A stretch of DNA of 23,833 nt from an uncultured Collinsella sp. (GCA_902492545.1 CABULX010000020.1:1-23833); one strand, 5' to 3'; positions 1-8,979 are shown, numbered from the stretch's first letter. Notes: generated by a model not told the origin, from the sequence alone. Made by a program: numbers and translations.

Positions 1-1
1 A

Positions 2-26
2 CGGAGAGCACATTAAGTGCTCTCCG
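2..26. repeat. 10-bp perfect stem-loop at window start
   Basis: A perfect 10-bp stem (positions 2-11 with 17-26) closes a 5-nt loop, attaa. No run of T follows on the + strand, so it is not a standard intrinsic terminator in that direction. It may end a gene left of the window or be part of the leader that follows. The structure is seen directly; its role is unknown. Confidence 0.5.
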
Positions 27-72
27 GCTCGTGCGGAACTCGCGATCGACCTTATATATTTGCCCTCCCCGG

Positions 73-155
73 GGCTCCCGCACAACGGGACCTCAGTTGG
101 GTTCTATCCCGTATGGCAGTCGCTTCGCTCCTGCCCGCCTTGGTTGTGAGGGCGG
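73..155 (+). promoter_or_regulatory. Structured 5' leader ahead of the methyltransferase gene
   Basis: Three short stem-loops follow one another before the methyltransferase start. Stem A pairs 76-80 with 86-90, extended by GG/CC around one bulged base. Stem B pairs 115-119 with 131-135. Stem C pairs 135-141 with 149-155 (one G-T pair). B and C share base 135, so they compete at that base. The density of structure suggests an RNA leader or riboswitch-like control, but I cannot match it to a known class. It could also be the tail of an upstream transcription unit. Confidence 0.3.
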
Positions 156-244
156 TTTGGCGTTGGAACGGTTCTTTCTGATATATGCTGGTTGCGGCTC
201 TTCTTTTGGGAGGAGTCGCTTTTTTGTTGCTAGGAGGTTGGCCC

Positions 245-1132
245 GTGGTTGATGGGGAGAATCGTTCTGAGCTGCTTTCCACAGATTGGAACCAGGAGTG
301 GATGCAGATGCAGGCTGCTCGGCGGCGGGCTAATGATTCTTTTGAATGGGATAAGCGGGCTCGGCATTTTCGGCCGTTGGAGACTGCCCCTTATGCTCGG
401 GATTTTATAAAGCTGTTGGCGTTGAAGCCTGGTGAGTCGGTGCTTGATATGGGGTGTGGGGCTGGGTCGATTGCTATTCCGCTTGCTCAGGCTGGGCATT
501 CCGTGATTGCTGCCGACTTCTCTCCTGCCATGTTGGGCACGCTTGATGCCGGCATTGAGTATTACGGGCTCGAAGATCTTATTACGCCGCTTGAGCTTGC
601 TTGGGATGATGATTGGGATTTGGTTGGACCGGTCGCGAAAGCGGTGGATGTTGCCTTTGCCAGTCGCTCTGTCACCACGACCAACCTAAAAGGCGCGCTT
701 GCCAAGCTCGACCGCACGGCTCGCCGGCGTTGTGCTGTCACGATGGTCGCCAACTCCAGCCCGCGCTATGACCTGCACGTGATGAACGCCATCGGCGCCT
801 CGGTTACCTGCAGTAATGGCTTTGTGTACGCCTTCAACATCCTCATTCAGATGGGTGCGTTGCCGCAGGTTACGTACTTTGAATCGCCTCGTCGCGATAC
901 CTTCGATAGCCTTGAGGCAGGTGTGGCGGATTTTTCCCGTATGCTCGAGCATGGCAACGAGGATAAGATCGACCGCCTGCGCGACTACATCGCTCAACAC
1001 ATGATTGAGAACCCCCATGCCGGTGAGCCGGGCTCCAAGGGCGTGCCGCAGGGGCGCTATATGCTCGATCATGTCCGCAAGGTTCGTTGGGCGTTTATCG
1101 CATGGGAGCCGGTCTCTGCGCCCAGCTCATAG
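245..1132 (+). CDS. Class I SAM-dependent methyltransferase
   Basis: A 295-aa protein with a Rossmann-type methyltransferase core. Motif I, VLDMGCGAGS, lies near residues 71-80, and an acidic residue after the next strand (AADFS) fits the ribose-binding position. The substrate cannot be told from sequence. I chose GTG at 245 because AGGAGG at 232-237 sits 7 bases upstream. An in-frame ATG at 185 would add 20 hydrophobic residues, but it has no ribosome binding site and would be translated through that Shine-Dalgarno sequence. Codons in the first 400 bp mostly end in T or G, while the rest favours C, so the two halves may have different histories. The family assignment is firm and the function is not. 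Confidence 0.82.
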   Translation: MVDGENRSELLSTDWNQEWMQMQAARRRANDSFEWDKRARHFRPLETAPYARDFIKLLALKPGESVLDMGCGAGSIAIPLAQAGHSVIAADFSPAMLGTLDAGIEYYGLEDLITPLELAWDDDWDLVGPVAKAVDVAFASRSVTTTNLKGALAKLDRTARRRCAVTMVANSSPRYDLHVMNAIGASVTCSNGFVYAFNILIQMGALPQVTYFESPRRDTFDSLEAGVADFSRMLEHGNEDKIDRLRDYIAQHMIENPHAGEPGSKGVPQGRYMLDHVRKVRWAFIAWEPVSAPSS

Positions 1133-1249
1133 CCTGTTCGCAGCCCGCACCGCCCACTCACTCGGCATCCGCATTCTTTTTGAACTGGGCAAACGCGCTC
1201 CACACCGCGCCGTTCCTGCGCTATCGTGGGACAGCTCACGTAGATTAAG

Positions 1250-1264
1250 GCCCCGTCGCGGGGC
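1250..1264 (+). repeat. Short GC-rich hairpin upstream of yhbY
   Basis: A 6-bp stem (1250-1255 with 1259-1264) and a 3-nt loop lie 26 bases before the yhbY ATG. No T run follows, so I do not call a terminator. It may be a weak stop for the methyltransferase transcript or part of the yhbY leader. The rest of 1133-1290 shows nothing I can name. Confidence 0.3.
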
Positions 1265-1290
1265 GCCCCATACATAGAAAGCGAGAACCC

Positions 1291-1590
1291 ATGGCACTGA
1301 CAGGAGCCCAGGTCAAGCAGCTTCGCAGCATGGCCCATCACCTCAACCCCGCCATCATCATCGGCAAGTCCGACGTCAACGAGGGCACCGTCGAGCAGAC
1401 GGTCGCCTACCTGGAGAAGCACGAGCTCGTTAAGTGCTCCGTGCTCGATGGCTCTAGCCTTTCCGCCCGCGAGGCCGCCGAAGAGCTCGCCGAGCGCTGC
1501 CACGCCGAGGTCGTCCAGGTCATCGGCCGCAAGTTCTCACTGTATCGCGAGTCCTCGCGCAAGGACATCGAGAAGATCAAGCTCGTCTAA
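1291..1590 (+). CDS. yhbY: YhbY-family (CRM domain) RNA-binding protein
   Basis: A 99-aa protein, the normal length for bacterial YhbY. These are single CRS1/YhbY (CRM) domain proteins that bind RNA and associate with pre-50S ribosomal particles. The family signature is visible: LTGAQVKQLRSMAHHLNP at residues 3-20, then the conserved glycine-containing loop IIIGKSDVNEG near 24-34, and FSLYR near the C-terminus. In other bacteria the loop is usually GxxG; here it reads GKSDV. It ends 39 nt before a strong terminator, so it is probably the last gene of its transcript. The ribosome binding site (GCGAGAA) is weak. Confidence 0.9.
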   Translation: MALTGAQVKQLRSMAHHLNPAIIIGKSDVNEGTVEQTVAYLEKHELVKCSVLDGSSLSAREAAEELAERCHAEVVQVIGRKFSLYRESSRKDIEKIKLV

Positions 1591-1627
1591 GAGCCAATGA
1601 TCCGGCGAGCCAACACATAGCAAGCTT

Positions 1628-1661
1628 ACGGGTGCCCAAGTACTTCGGGCGCCCGTTTTTT
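1628..1661 (+). terminator. Intrinsic terminator after yhbY
   Basis: A 10-bp stem (1628-1637 with 1647-1656, one G-T pair) is followed directly by a run of six T (1656-1661). It ends the + strand transcript of yhbY. Its T run overlaps the stop codon of the convergent regulator gene on the - strand. There is no T run in the opposite direction, so any effect on the - strand transcript would be weak. Confidence 0.88.
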
Positions 1662-4659
1662 ATCGCTCGACCAGCACGCGATTGAGCCGCCCCTCCACCA
1701 AGCGCTCGTATAGACGCCGCGTCTCGGGCTCGGGCACGCCATTGACCTGCTCCCTCAGATGGTGCATATGCCCGCTGTACAGCTCGACGATATCGCGCCG
1801 CCGCCCCGCCGCGCTGTAGACACGCATGGCGCAGCGCACCATATCCTCACGCGCCGTTTCCTGCCGAAGCCCCGACTCCGCCAGCCAAATCGCCGACTGC
1901 AGGTCGTTTTCTTCTAGAGCGGCATTTGCTCCCTTAATCATGCAATCGATGTACTTTGACTGCATAATGCGCCGCATGCGCAAAAAGTAGGTGGGATTAC
2001 AGCCATTGGGAACATACAACGGTCCGGCATAAAGCTGCTCAATCTTAAGGCACAACTCGACCAGATGGGGCCCGCGCGCACCCGTGCGATTTCCCAAAAC
2101 CTCGCGGCTTATCTGGTCAAACAGCCGTACATCGGTCTTGACGTAGTCACCGTTGAGCCCAATGCATTCATTTTGGATGAGCACGCATGACTTGCCATCC
2201 GGCGTCGGCCCCAAAGCCGACCGCAAGCGCGATATCGTCGAGTACAGGTTGTTGCGGGCGCTATTGAACTCGGCATGGGGCCACAGCTCCATGGCCAGCG
2301 TCTCACGATCGACGAGCGCATCCATGCCCAGCGCAAGCCGCTCGGCAAGCGTCGCCGCCTTCTTGCGGCGCCACATTTTGTCCGTGATGGGAAACCCGTC
2401 GCGCTCGGCGCGAAACGCACCAAACATGCGAATCTCGATATGGTCGATGGTATCAACGGCTTTAACCTCGCCGGCCTGGAATAGGCGCTCGCTCTCCCCT
2501 TCCAAATCGTCGCGCAGCGAGTACCGCGACAGCTCGCGCACGGGAAGCTTCTTGCGTATCCTGGCCGCCGGCTCGCCCAGACAATGCATGGCAAGGCGCG
2601 CAAAGAGCCGATACGATGGCTCTAGAATCCCCGCACGATTCATGGACATCCAGGCCGCAAGATCGCTGTCTCGGCCCGCACAGGCCAAATGCAGCGCCAC
2701 CATCCAGGCTTCTGCGCCACCAACCTGCGTCTGGCTTATATCGAGCAACTCCGCTTCCTCGCGCACCGAAACCATCGAGGTGTTACGCAGATATGCCGCG
2801 CGTTCCAGCAGCAATGCGTTATCGCGCATGTACGCAATCGACTCCTCGGCAAGTTTGAGCACTTGGACCGCACGGAACTTTGCATTAACCGGCCGTCCCT
2901 CTGCCAGCGACTGCCAGCCTTCTAGCAACAGGCCAAACAGCTGAATCTGGTTGTCGCGCATGCGCACAGCAAAACGATCGAGCTCGTTGAACGCCGCGTC
3001 GTCGGTTACCGGCAAGCCGGAAAGGAGCCGCCGTGCCGCCAACACCATGCGCACCCAGATAGCCATCGCCTTAAGCCCGCGTACGTCGAGCGCCTCCCGC
3101 ACCACCGTCATCTCGTCGTCGCGCTCGTCGGTTCCCGCAAACGACCCGTCAAAGAGCTCCACCAGCATACTATCGGCCCGTATAACAATCCCCGCGATGT
3201 CGAGCTCGCAGTCGTAGGCCTTGCTCGTTTTGAGCTGCTGTAGAACGCCGCCGTCATCTCCCCGCTCGGTCAGGCACCGCTTGACCTCGATATGCGCAGA
3301 CAACATATCGAGTGCGGTATGGGATGTCTCGATTTCTGGCACGGCCAGGTTCGTAGGGAGCCCAAGCCCGTTGTCCCCATAGCAAACAGCCGTCAGTGTC
3401 TGGGCCACCCTCCATGAAACAGGGTCTATTTCGCAGGCCGCCCGTTCGCCCCCGCGCTCGATAACCGATGCCATATAGCGAGCGAGCTTTGTATTGGACA
3501 CGCTGACCGCTGCCAGATATACGCCGAGCGCCTCGGCAGGCGTTGGCTCTGGAGCCGGATCGTCGGCATCGATCGTGCCCAGCGCTGCTCGGCAGATATC
3601 GGCCCCGTGCCCCGTCAGAGCCAGATCGACCCCATACTGCCCAGCGAGTTCAAGGACCGCTTCACGGTCCAAAAAGGCGTCCGCCAGGCCCATCGCCGCA
3701 TCGCATCGGCCCGCCTTAAGCAAAATCCGGGCCGCCCTCGGAACAAGTTCGGGGCGAACCTCGGCCACCAACTTACGCAAACGCAAGCGTCCGTTATCCT
3801 CCGTGCCCAGACACGTAAAACTCCGCTCGGCGGGATCCAAGCCAAAGATCGGGTAGTCGCGTACAAAGTAGGACTGGTCGACCATCGACAGCCTCACCCC
3901 GCAAGCCTCGAGTTCTGCGATATTGCCCTCGCCCATCAAAACCATGAGACATGCCACGCAAAACAGCGCATTATTGTCGAGCGAAGCCAGATCGGCAAGT
4001 GCCGCGCCATATACGTTGACAATCTCGTTTTCGAGCAGACCGGCTACGTCGCCTTGGCCATACAGACCTGTCTGCAATGCCGAAACGAGCTCGGGCACGC
4101 CCTGCGTGAGCTGATAAAAGTCGAGCGATGTGCTGATCGAAAACGCCGATGCCCACGCCGAATACTCATAGGCATGCACCTTGAGCATCTGCGCATTGAT
4201 CTTAACCGAATCGCCCAGCCCATGAATCAGCTGACGATTTGAAGGACGGCAGGAAATAAAGACCCCTACCCCCATAGCGCGCAGGCCGCGAATCCTTTCG
4301 ATGAGGTCTTCGGTATCGTGCCGATCGAGGTTTGGCACATTATCAATCGCGATAAGAGAGTGCGGTTTGTCTTTGAGTTCTTCGGTAACCACCTCGAGCT
4401 GCATAAACACCTCGCGCCCAATGGCACGATCGGCCTCGATAATCCGCACGGGACCTCGCGTCGGGTCGCATTTAACCTCATGGGTGTACTGCAGCAGCAC
4501 CGAGGTCTTCCCAAACCCGTCGGGCGCATAAAGAACCACGATGCCGGCCTTTCGGCCCTTGGCGATAAGCTCATTCATCAAGCGTTCGCGTCGCACCATA
4601 TAGCCTCCGCCCAACGGCATCAGCTCGAGCTCGTCTATACCGCTCAAATCGTTTACCAT
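1660..4659 (-). CDS. Large STAND ATPase transcriptional regulator with C-terminal SARP/BTAD module
   Basis: A 999-aa cytoplasmic regulator. The N-terminus has a P-loop ATPase of the STAND type: Walker A APDGFGKTS at about residues 45-53 and a Walker B-like strand LIAIDNVPN soon after. The middle is helical and repeat-like, without a motif I can name. From about residue 742 comes an OmpR/SARP-type winged helix (IRMFGAFRAERDG, then MELWP, then NNLYSTISRLRSALG), followed by a helical region matching the bacterial transcriptional activator (BTAD) domain. The architecture resembles MalT with the DNA-binding part changed, so it is probably an activator that senses a small molecule; ligand and targets are unknown. 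I start at 4659 because GGAGGAG lies 6 bases upstream; an in-frame ATG 17 codons earlier has no such site. It converges on yhbY. Confidence 0.85.
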   Translation of the reverse strand: MVNDLSGIDELELMPLGGGYMVRRERLMNELIAKGRKAGIVVLYAPDGFGKTSVLLQYTHEVKCDPTRGPVRIIEADRAIGREVFMQLEVVTEELKDKPHSLIAIDNVPNLDRHDTEDLIERIRGLRAMGVGVFISCRPSNRQLIHGLGDSVKINAQMLKVHAYEYSAWASAFSISTSLDFYQLTQGVPELVSALQTGLYGQGDVAGLLENEIVNVYGAALADLASLDNNALFCVACLMVLMGEGNIAELEACGVRLSMVDQSYFVRDYPIFGLDPAERSFTCLGTEDNGRLRLRKLVAEVRPELVPRAARILLKAGRCDAAMGLADAFLDREAVLELAGQYGVDLALTGHGADICRAALGTIDADDPAPEPTPAEALGVYLAAVSVSNTKLARYMASVIERGGERAACEIDPVSWRVAQTLTAVCYGDNGLGLPTNLAVPEIETSHTALDMLSAHIEVKRCLTERGDDGGVLQQLKTSKAYDCELDIAGIVIRADSMLVELFDGSFAGTDERDDEMTVVREALDVRGLKAMAIWVRMVLAARRLLSGLPVTDDAAFNELDRFAVRMRDNQIQLFGLLLEGWQSLAEGRPVNAKFRAVQVLKLAEESIAYMRDNALLLERAAYLRNTSMVSVREEAELLDISQTQVGGAEAWMVALHLACAGRDSDLAAWMSMNRAGILEPSYRLFARLAMHCLGEPAARIRKKLPVRELSRYSLRDDLEGESERLFQAGEVKAVDTIDHIEIRMFGAFRAERDGFPITDKMWRRKKAATLAERLALGMDALVDRETLAMELWPHAEFNSARNNLYSTISRLRSALGPTPDGKSCVLIQNECIGLNGDYVKTDVRLFDQISREVLGNRTGARGPHLVELCLKIEQLYAGPLYVPNGCNPTYFLRMRRIMQSKYIDCMIKGANAALEENDLQSAIWLAESGLRQETAREDMVRCAMRVYSAAGRRRDIVELYSGHMHHLREQVNGVPEPETRRLYERLVEGRLNRVLVER

Positions 4660-5046
4660 GCCCGCTCCTCCACTCGACCGTATGGACACTGTAGCCGCAA
4701 GACCATACAAGCCGCGCTATGAATAGAGCGCCCTTGTGTTTTAGGTTGTCTTTTGGTACGCAAGCGGCAAGTTTTTGTACAGCGAGGGCCGATTGTTATT
4801 AATCCCCCGACTAATCGGTCTTTAAGCAGGTAAATGAGCTTGTCAGCTTGTCCCATCTAAGCGGCAGTGTAACGCAGATGAACAAGGTTCAGCCATGTCA
4901 TTCAACTCGCCTAGCACCCGCTACCGTCTACGACCTTCTAGTGGCATTTTTGCATAGAATCTGGTATAGAATGAATCAAGCTGTTGGGCATCTGGCGTTC
5001 GTCAAGCTTGCGGCAAGATTTTGGTCAAGTGGGCGGACAGGGATAG
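4660..5046. other. 387-bp gene-free region upstream of the regulator
   Basis: I see no convincing gene here. An 8-bp inverted repeat (4787-4794 with 4813-4820, one G-T pair, 18-nt spacer) lies about 130 bp before the regulator start and could be an operator. The promoter of the regulator must lie here, since the nagB terminator bounds the region on the right, but I could not pick -35/-10 boxes with confidence. Confidence 0.4.
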
Positions 5047-5074
5047 CAAAAAGGCCCCCGCAAAGCGGAGGCCT
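5047..5074 (-). terminator. Intrinsic terminator after nagB
   Basis: On the - strand, a 10-bp stem (5065-5074 with 5052-5061, one G-T pair) with a 3-nt loop is followed by five T (plus-strand A at 5048-5052). It lies about 34 bp after the nagB stop codon and separates nagB from the large regulator gene. Confidence 0.88.
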
Positions 5075-5107
5075 TAGGCAAGGCTATGTCGAGCTGCAGG
5101 ATTCGCG

Positions 5108-5836
5108 CTACTCGCAGAGCGAAAGGGCGGCCTCGTCGGCAACGACAACGCAGTTGGTGTGCAGCTGCAGGATCGAAGCCGGGCACTCGGGCGTAACCGG
5201 GCCATAGCACATGTCATGCACGGCCTGAGCCTTGGCCTCGCCGTTGGCGACGACCAGGATCATGCGGGCATACATGATGGTCTGGGTACCCATGGTGTAG
5301 GCCTGACGGGGAACATCGTCGATGCTGTCGAACAGGCGGCTGTTGGCCTGAATGGTGCTCTCGGTAAGGTCGACACAGTGCGTGCCCTTGGAGAAGTGGT
5401 CATCGGGCTCGTTGAAGCCGATGTGGCCGTTGTTGCCAATGCCGAGCAGCTGCAGATCCGGGTAACCGGCGTCAGCGACGATCTTGTCGTACTCAGAGCA
5501 CGCAGCGGCGGCGTCGGGGTTGGAACCGTCGGGCACATGCGTGTTGTTCAGGTCGATGTTGATGTGATCGAAGAAGTTCTCACGCATGAAGTAGTGATAG
5601 CTCTGGGGATCGTCGTGCGAAAGGCCGCGATACTCGTCCAGGTTGTAGGTGCTGACCTCGGCAAAGTCGACGTCGCCCTTCTTGTACCAAGTAGCGAGCT
5701 GCTTGTAGGCTCCGATCGGGGTGGAGCCGGTGGCAAGACCCAGCACACAGTCGGGCTTGAGGATAACCTGGGCCGAGATGATATTAGCGGCCTTGCGGCT
5801 CATATCCTCGTAGTCTTTAGCTTTAATGATCTTCAT
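5108..5836 (-). CDS. nagB: Glucosamine-6-phosphate deaminase
   Basis: A 242-aa cytoplasmic enzyme that converts glucosamine-6-phosphate to fructose-6-phosphate and ammonia, the last step of GlcNAc/glucosamine catabolism. Family motifs are intact: LATGSTP (residues 34-40), YNLDEY (64-69) with the catalytic Asp, and GIGNNGHIGFNEP (132-144) with the catalytic His138 and nearby Glu. The length matches the short, Bacillus-type NagB; the longer E. coli form carries the allosteric C-terminal extension. The start at 5836 is preceded by AAAGGA. The reading frame stays open upstream to 6187, but that extension has no binding site and no family similarity. It lies between its own terminator and a IIA-Glc gene in the same direction. 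Confidence 0.96.
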   Translation of the reverse strand: MKIIKAKDYEDMSRKAANIISAQVILKPDCVLGLATGSTPIGAYKQLATWYKKGDVDFAEVSTYNLDEYRGLSHDDPQSYHYFMRENFFDHINIDLNNTHVPDGSNPDAAAACSEYDKIVADAGYPDLQLLGIGNNGHIGFNEPDDHFSKGTHCVDLTESTIQANSRLFDSIDDVPRQAYTMGTQTIMYARMILVVANGEAKAQAVHDMCYGPVTPECPASILQLHTNCVVVADEAALSLCE

Positions 5837-6036
5837 TACGCGTCCTTTCTCGTACAAGAGAGGCAAGGCTCCCTTACAAGCACTTGCCCGCGGCCCGCGT
5901 CGGCCGCAACCAACGTGTGCGGCCACCAGGGCGAGGTCGCGTAATGTATGTGTCTCGTGTCTAGCCGCGTCGAGGCCCCTGCCCGTCCACGGTGACCCAA
6001 AGCCTTTTAGCTTCGGACAAATCCCATCTTGCCACT

Positions 6037-6064
6037 GAGGGCGTCCTCTTTCAAGGGCGCCCTC
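6037..6064 (-). terminator. GC-rich hairpin between crr and nagB
   Basis: A 10-bp stem (6037-6046 with 6055-6064, one G-T pair) with an 8-nt loop lies 44 bp after the crr stop codon and 200 bp before nagB. It looks like a terminator stem but has no T run on the - strand. It may be a weak or factor-dependent stop, or a leader structure in the nagB transcript. The rest of 5837-6107 is unassigned, apart from a possible -10 box TACAAT at 6085-6080 on the - strand. Confidence 0.4.
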
Positions 6065-6107
6065 CGTAAACGTGTTTGAATTGTAGACTAATGGCCACGT
6101 GCACTTG

Positions 6108-6605
6108 CTAGCGCTCGCGAGCAACGATGAGCTGGTCCATCTCTTCAACATGCACGCCAACGGAGCCCTTGATGCTCGAGAACTCAACGGAGTTGCACAC
6201 CAAGATGGGAACCGTCACATCGTAGCCCTCGGCAGCAATTGCCTCGCGATCGAACTCAATGAGCACATCGCCCTTATGGACGATGTCACCCACTTGCGCA
6301 TGTACGGTAAAGTGCTTGCCCTCGAGCTGAACAGTGTCCAAACCAACGTGGATGAGCACGCCCAAGCCATCGACCGTGTTAAGCGCAACGGCGTGTCCCG
6401 TGGGAAAAATAGCCTCGACCTTGGCATCAGCCGGCGCGATCACGCGCGTACCCGTAGGCTGAATGGCAACGCCCTGGCCCAAAAGGCCGGTGGCAAACGT
6501 CTGATCGTTTACCTCGGAAAGCGGAATGACATCGCCCGAGATGGGAGCATCCAGCGTAAGGACTCGACCACGCATACCAAAAGACCTTAGGACTTTAGTG
6601 AACAT
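6108..6605 (-). CDS. crr: PTS glucose-type IIA phosphocarrier protein
   Basis: A 165-aa single-domain EIIA of the glucose family (E. coli IIA-Glc has 169 aa). It accepts phosphate from HPr and passes it to the IIB domain of a sugar transporter. The phosphorylated histidine is His86 in VLIHVGLDTV, and the helper histidine is His71 in PTGHAVAL. The start at 6605 (ATG) has GAGG 6 bases upstream; an in-frame TTG at 6626 lacks a binding site. No membrane IIBC partner is in the window, so the sugar is unknown. Being next to nagB suggests glucosamine or GlcNAc uptake, but this is inference. crr is the family symbol; the IIA could equally serve a nagE-type transporter. Confidence 0.92.
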   Translation of the reverse strand: MFTKVLRSFGMRGRVLTLDAPISGDVIPLSEVNDQTFATGLLGQGVAIQPTGTRVIAPADAKVEAIFPTGHAVALNTVDGLGVLIHVGLDTVQLEGKHFTVHAQVGDIVHKGDVLIEFDREAIAAEGYDVTVPILVCNSVEFSSIKGSVGVHVEEMDQLIVARER

Positions 6606-6676
6606 GCTCCCCCTCGGACATACCAATCAATCAAAATAACCTTAACAGTTTACCACTTGGCAACGGTTTTTGACCA

Positions 6677-8014
6677 TTAGGGAAGTTCGCGCTTGACAAC
6701 CTCGACGATGTCGTCGACAACGCGCTGGGTCAGCTCGTGCGTCTCGGCCTCGGCCATCACGCGGACCAGCGGCTCGGTGCCGCTCGGGCGCACCAGAATG
6801 CGGCCGCGGCCGTCAAGCTCCTTCTCGGCAGCAGCAACGGCATCCCAGATGGGCTGGCAATCGTCCAGACCAGCCTTGTTGTCGGAATGCACGTTGACGA
6901 GTACCTGCGGGTACTTCTTCATGATGCCGGCAAGATCGGTGAGGGTACGACCGGTGCGCTTGAGCACGGCCAGCAGCTGCAGAGCCGTCACCAAGCCGTC
7001 ACCGGTGGTGTTGTGCTCCAGGAAGATGATGTGGCCGGACTGTTCGCCGCCGATGACGGCGCCGTCCGCGAGCATGCGCTCCAAAACGTAGCGGTCGCCC
7101 ACGGCGGTCTGAACCATCTCGAAGCCCTGCTCCTTCATAGCGATGGAGAAGCCCAGGTTGCACATGACGGTCGAGACGATCTCGGAGTTGGCGAGCTTGC
7201 CGCGAGCGGCGAGGTCAGAACCGCAGATAGCCAGGATGTAGTCACCGTCGATCTCATTGCCCTCGCTGTCCACGAACAGCACGCGGTCGGCGTCGCCGTC
7301 GTGGGCCAGACCGATGTCAGCATGGGTGCGCAGCACGAGCTCGCGCAGGGGCTCGAGGTGCGTAGAGCCGCACTCAACGTTAATGTCGGTGCCGCAGTAA
7401 TCGGTGTTGATGGCATGGACCGTGGCACCCAGGCGCTGCAGCGCGGCGGGCGTAGTCTGGCAGGAAGCACCGTGACCGCAGTCGACGGCAACGACTAGGC
7501 CGTCGAGCCTCAGGCCATCGAGCGTATCGATGGCGTGGTCGACGTATGCCTTGCGAGCGTCCTTCATCTTGATGATGTGGCCCACACCGGCGCCGGTCGG
7601 CAGCGTGTCGGCAGCCATGGCTTCCTCGGACATGACCCAGGCGCTGATCTCTTCCTCGACAGCATCGGGAAGCTTCATACCCTTGCGGCTAAAGAACTTG
7701 ATGCCGTTGAACTCCGGCGGATTGTGCGAAGCGGAGATGACAATGCCGCCATCGAGCTCGTTTTGAACAGTGAGCAGCGCCACGGCGGGCGTGGGGATAA
7801 CGCCGCAGCAATGAGGACGGCCGCCCTCGGCCATAATGCCGGCGGTCAGAGCGCTCTCGAGCATGGTGCCCGAAAGGCGCGTGTCACGGCCGATGCAGAT
7901 GTCCGGACCAAGAAACTTGGTCGCCGCGCGACCCAGACGAAACGCGAGGTCGCACGAAAGATCGGCGTTGGCGACGCCACGGACGCCATCGGTACCGAAG
8001 ATGTTCTGGGGCAT
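6677..8014 (-). CDS. glmM: Phosphoglucosamine mutase
   Basis: A 445-aa cytoplasmic enzyme that interconverts glucosamine-6-phosphate and glucosamine-1-phosphate, a step on the way to UDP-GlcNAc and peptidoglycan. All four family signatures are present in order: the phosphoserine loop ISASHNPPEF with catalytic Ser96, the metal loop DGDADR, the sugar-binding GGEQSGH, and the phosphate-binding RPSGTEPLVR near the C-terminus. FGTDGVRG at the N-terminus is typical. AAGGAG precedes the ATG at 8014. It follows rplM and rpsI in the same direction, an order common in Actinobacteria, but a strong terminator sits between rpsI and glmM, so glmM needs its own promoter or read-through. Confidence 0.97.
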   Translation of the reverse strand: MPQNIFGTDGVRGVANADLSCDLAFRLGRAATKFLGPDICIGRDTRLSGTMLESALTAGIMAEGGRPHCCGVIPTPAVALLTVQNELDGGIVISASHNPPEFNGIKFFSRKGMKLPDAVEEEISAWVMSEEAMAADTLPTGAGVGHIIKMKDARKAYVDHAIDTLDGLRLDGLVVAVDCGHGASCQTTPAALQRLGATVHAINTDYCGTDINVECGSTHLEPLRELVLRTHADIGLAHDGDADRVLFVDSEGNEIDGDYILAICGSDLAARGKLANSEIVSTVMCNLGFSIAMKEQGFEMVQTAVGDRYVLERMLADGAVIGGEQSGHIIFLEHNTTGDGLVTALQLLAVLKRTGRTLTDLAGIMKKYPQVLVNVHSDNKAGLDDCQPIWDAVAAAEKELDGRGRILVRPSGTEPLVRVMAEAETHELTQRVVDDIVEVVKRELP

Positions 8015-8063
8015 AGGATTGCTCCTTCCCTAGCAGGCGATATGCAACCGCCCACCCTAGTCG

Positions 8064-8107
8064 AAAAAGAAAAGCGGGACCCGCCGAGGAATCGGCAGGC
8101 CCCGCTT
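8064..8107 (-). terminator. Strong intrinsic terminator after rpsI
   Basis: On the - strand a 16-bp stem (8092-8107 with 8072-8087, G-T pairs allowed) with a 4-nt loop is followed by a T-rich tract (plus-strand A-rich 8064-8073). It starts 30 bp after the rpsI stop codon. It is the longest and cleanest terminator stem of the host part. Confidence 0.92.
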
Positions 8108-8137
8108 GTACATTGTATCTCGAAAGGAGATAAAACC

Positions 8138-8533
<396 letters not shown>

Positions 8534-8535
8534 CT

Positions 8536-8979
8536 TTAAGCCTCCAGCTCAATCTTCGTGGGGTTCTGGGCAGCATGCGGATGCTCGGCACCAGCGTAGA
8601 CCTTAAGCTTGGTCATCTGGGCGCGGCCGAGGGTGGTCTTGGGCAGCATACCGCGAACGGCGCGCTCGATGACCTTCTCCGGGTGCTTCTCCATAGCCTG
8701 GCGGAAGCTCTCAGCCTTGAGGCCGCCGTTGTAGCCGCTGTGGCGATAATAGGTCTTCGTGTCGGCCTTGTTACCGGTAAGCTGGACCTTATCGGCGTTG
8801 ATGACGACAACGAAGTCGCCGCAGTCGCTGTTGGGCGTGAACTGGGGCTTGTTCTTACCGCGCAGGATCATTGCGATCTGGGTGGCAAGACGGCCCAGGA
8901 CAGCACCATCGGCGTCGACGAGAACCCAGTTGCGCTGGACCTCGCCCTGCTTGGCGTAGTGAGTCGATTTCGAAATCAC
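8536..8979 (-). CDS. rplM: Ribosomal protein L13 (uL13)
   Basis: A 147-aa protein of the 50S subunit, an early assembly protein. Conserved segments are visible: WVLVDADGAVLGRLATQIA, LRGKNKPQFTP, DFVVVINADKVQLTGNK, YYRHSGYNGG and RAVRGMLPK. The start is GTG at 8979, with GGAGGAG about 6 bases upstream. It is the first gene of the rplM-rpsI operon and is driven by the promoter at 9046-9073. Confidence 0.98.
   Translation of the reverse strand: MISKSTHYAKQGEVQRNWVLVDADGAVLGRLATQIAMILRGKNKPQFTPNSDCGDFVVVINADKVQLTGNKADTKTYYRHSGYNGGLKAESFRQAMEKHPEKVIERAVRGMLPKTTLGRAQMTKLKVYAGAEHPHAAQNPTKIELEA

Noticed and set aside
185..244. In-frame ATG at 185 giving the methyltransferase a hydrophobic, signal-like N-terminus
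   Set aside because: No ribosome binding site, and the stretch includes the AGGAGG that serves the GTG at 245, so the hydrophobic residues are translated leader.
5837..6187. Long N-terminal extension of nagB
   Set aside because: The frame is open by chance; the extension lacks a binding site, covers the intergenic hairpin and runs into crr, and the family start is at 5836.
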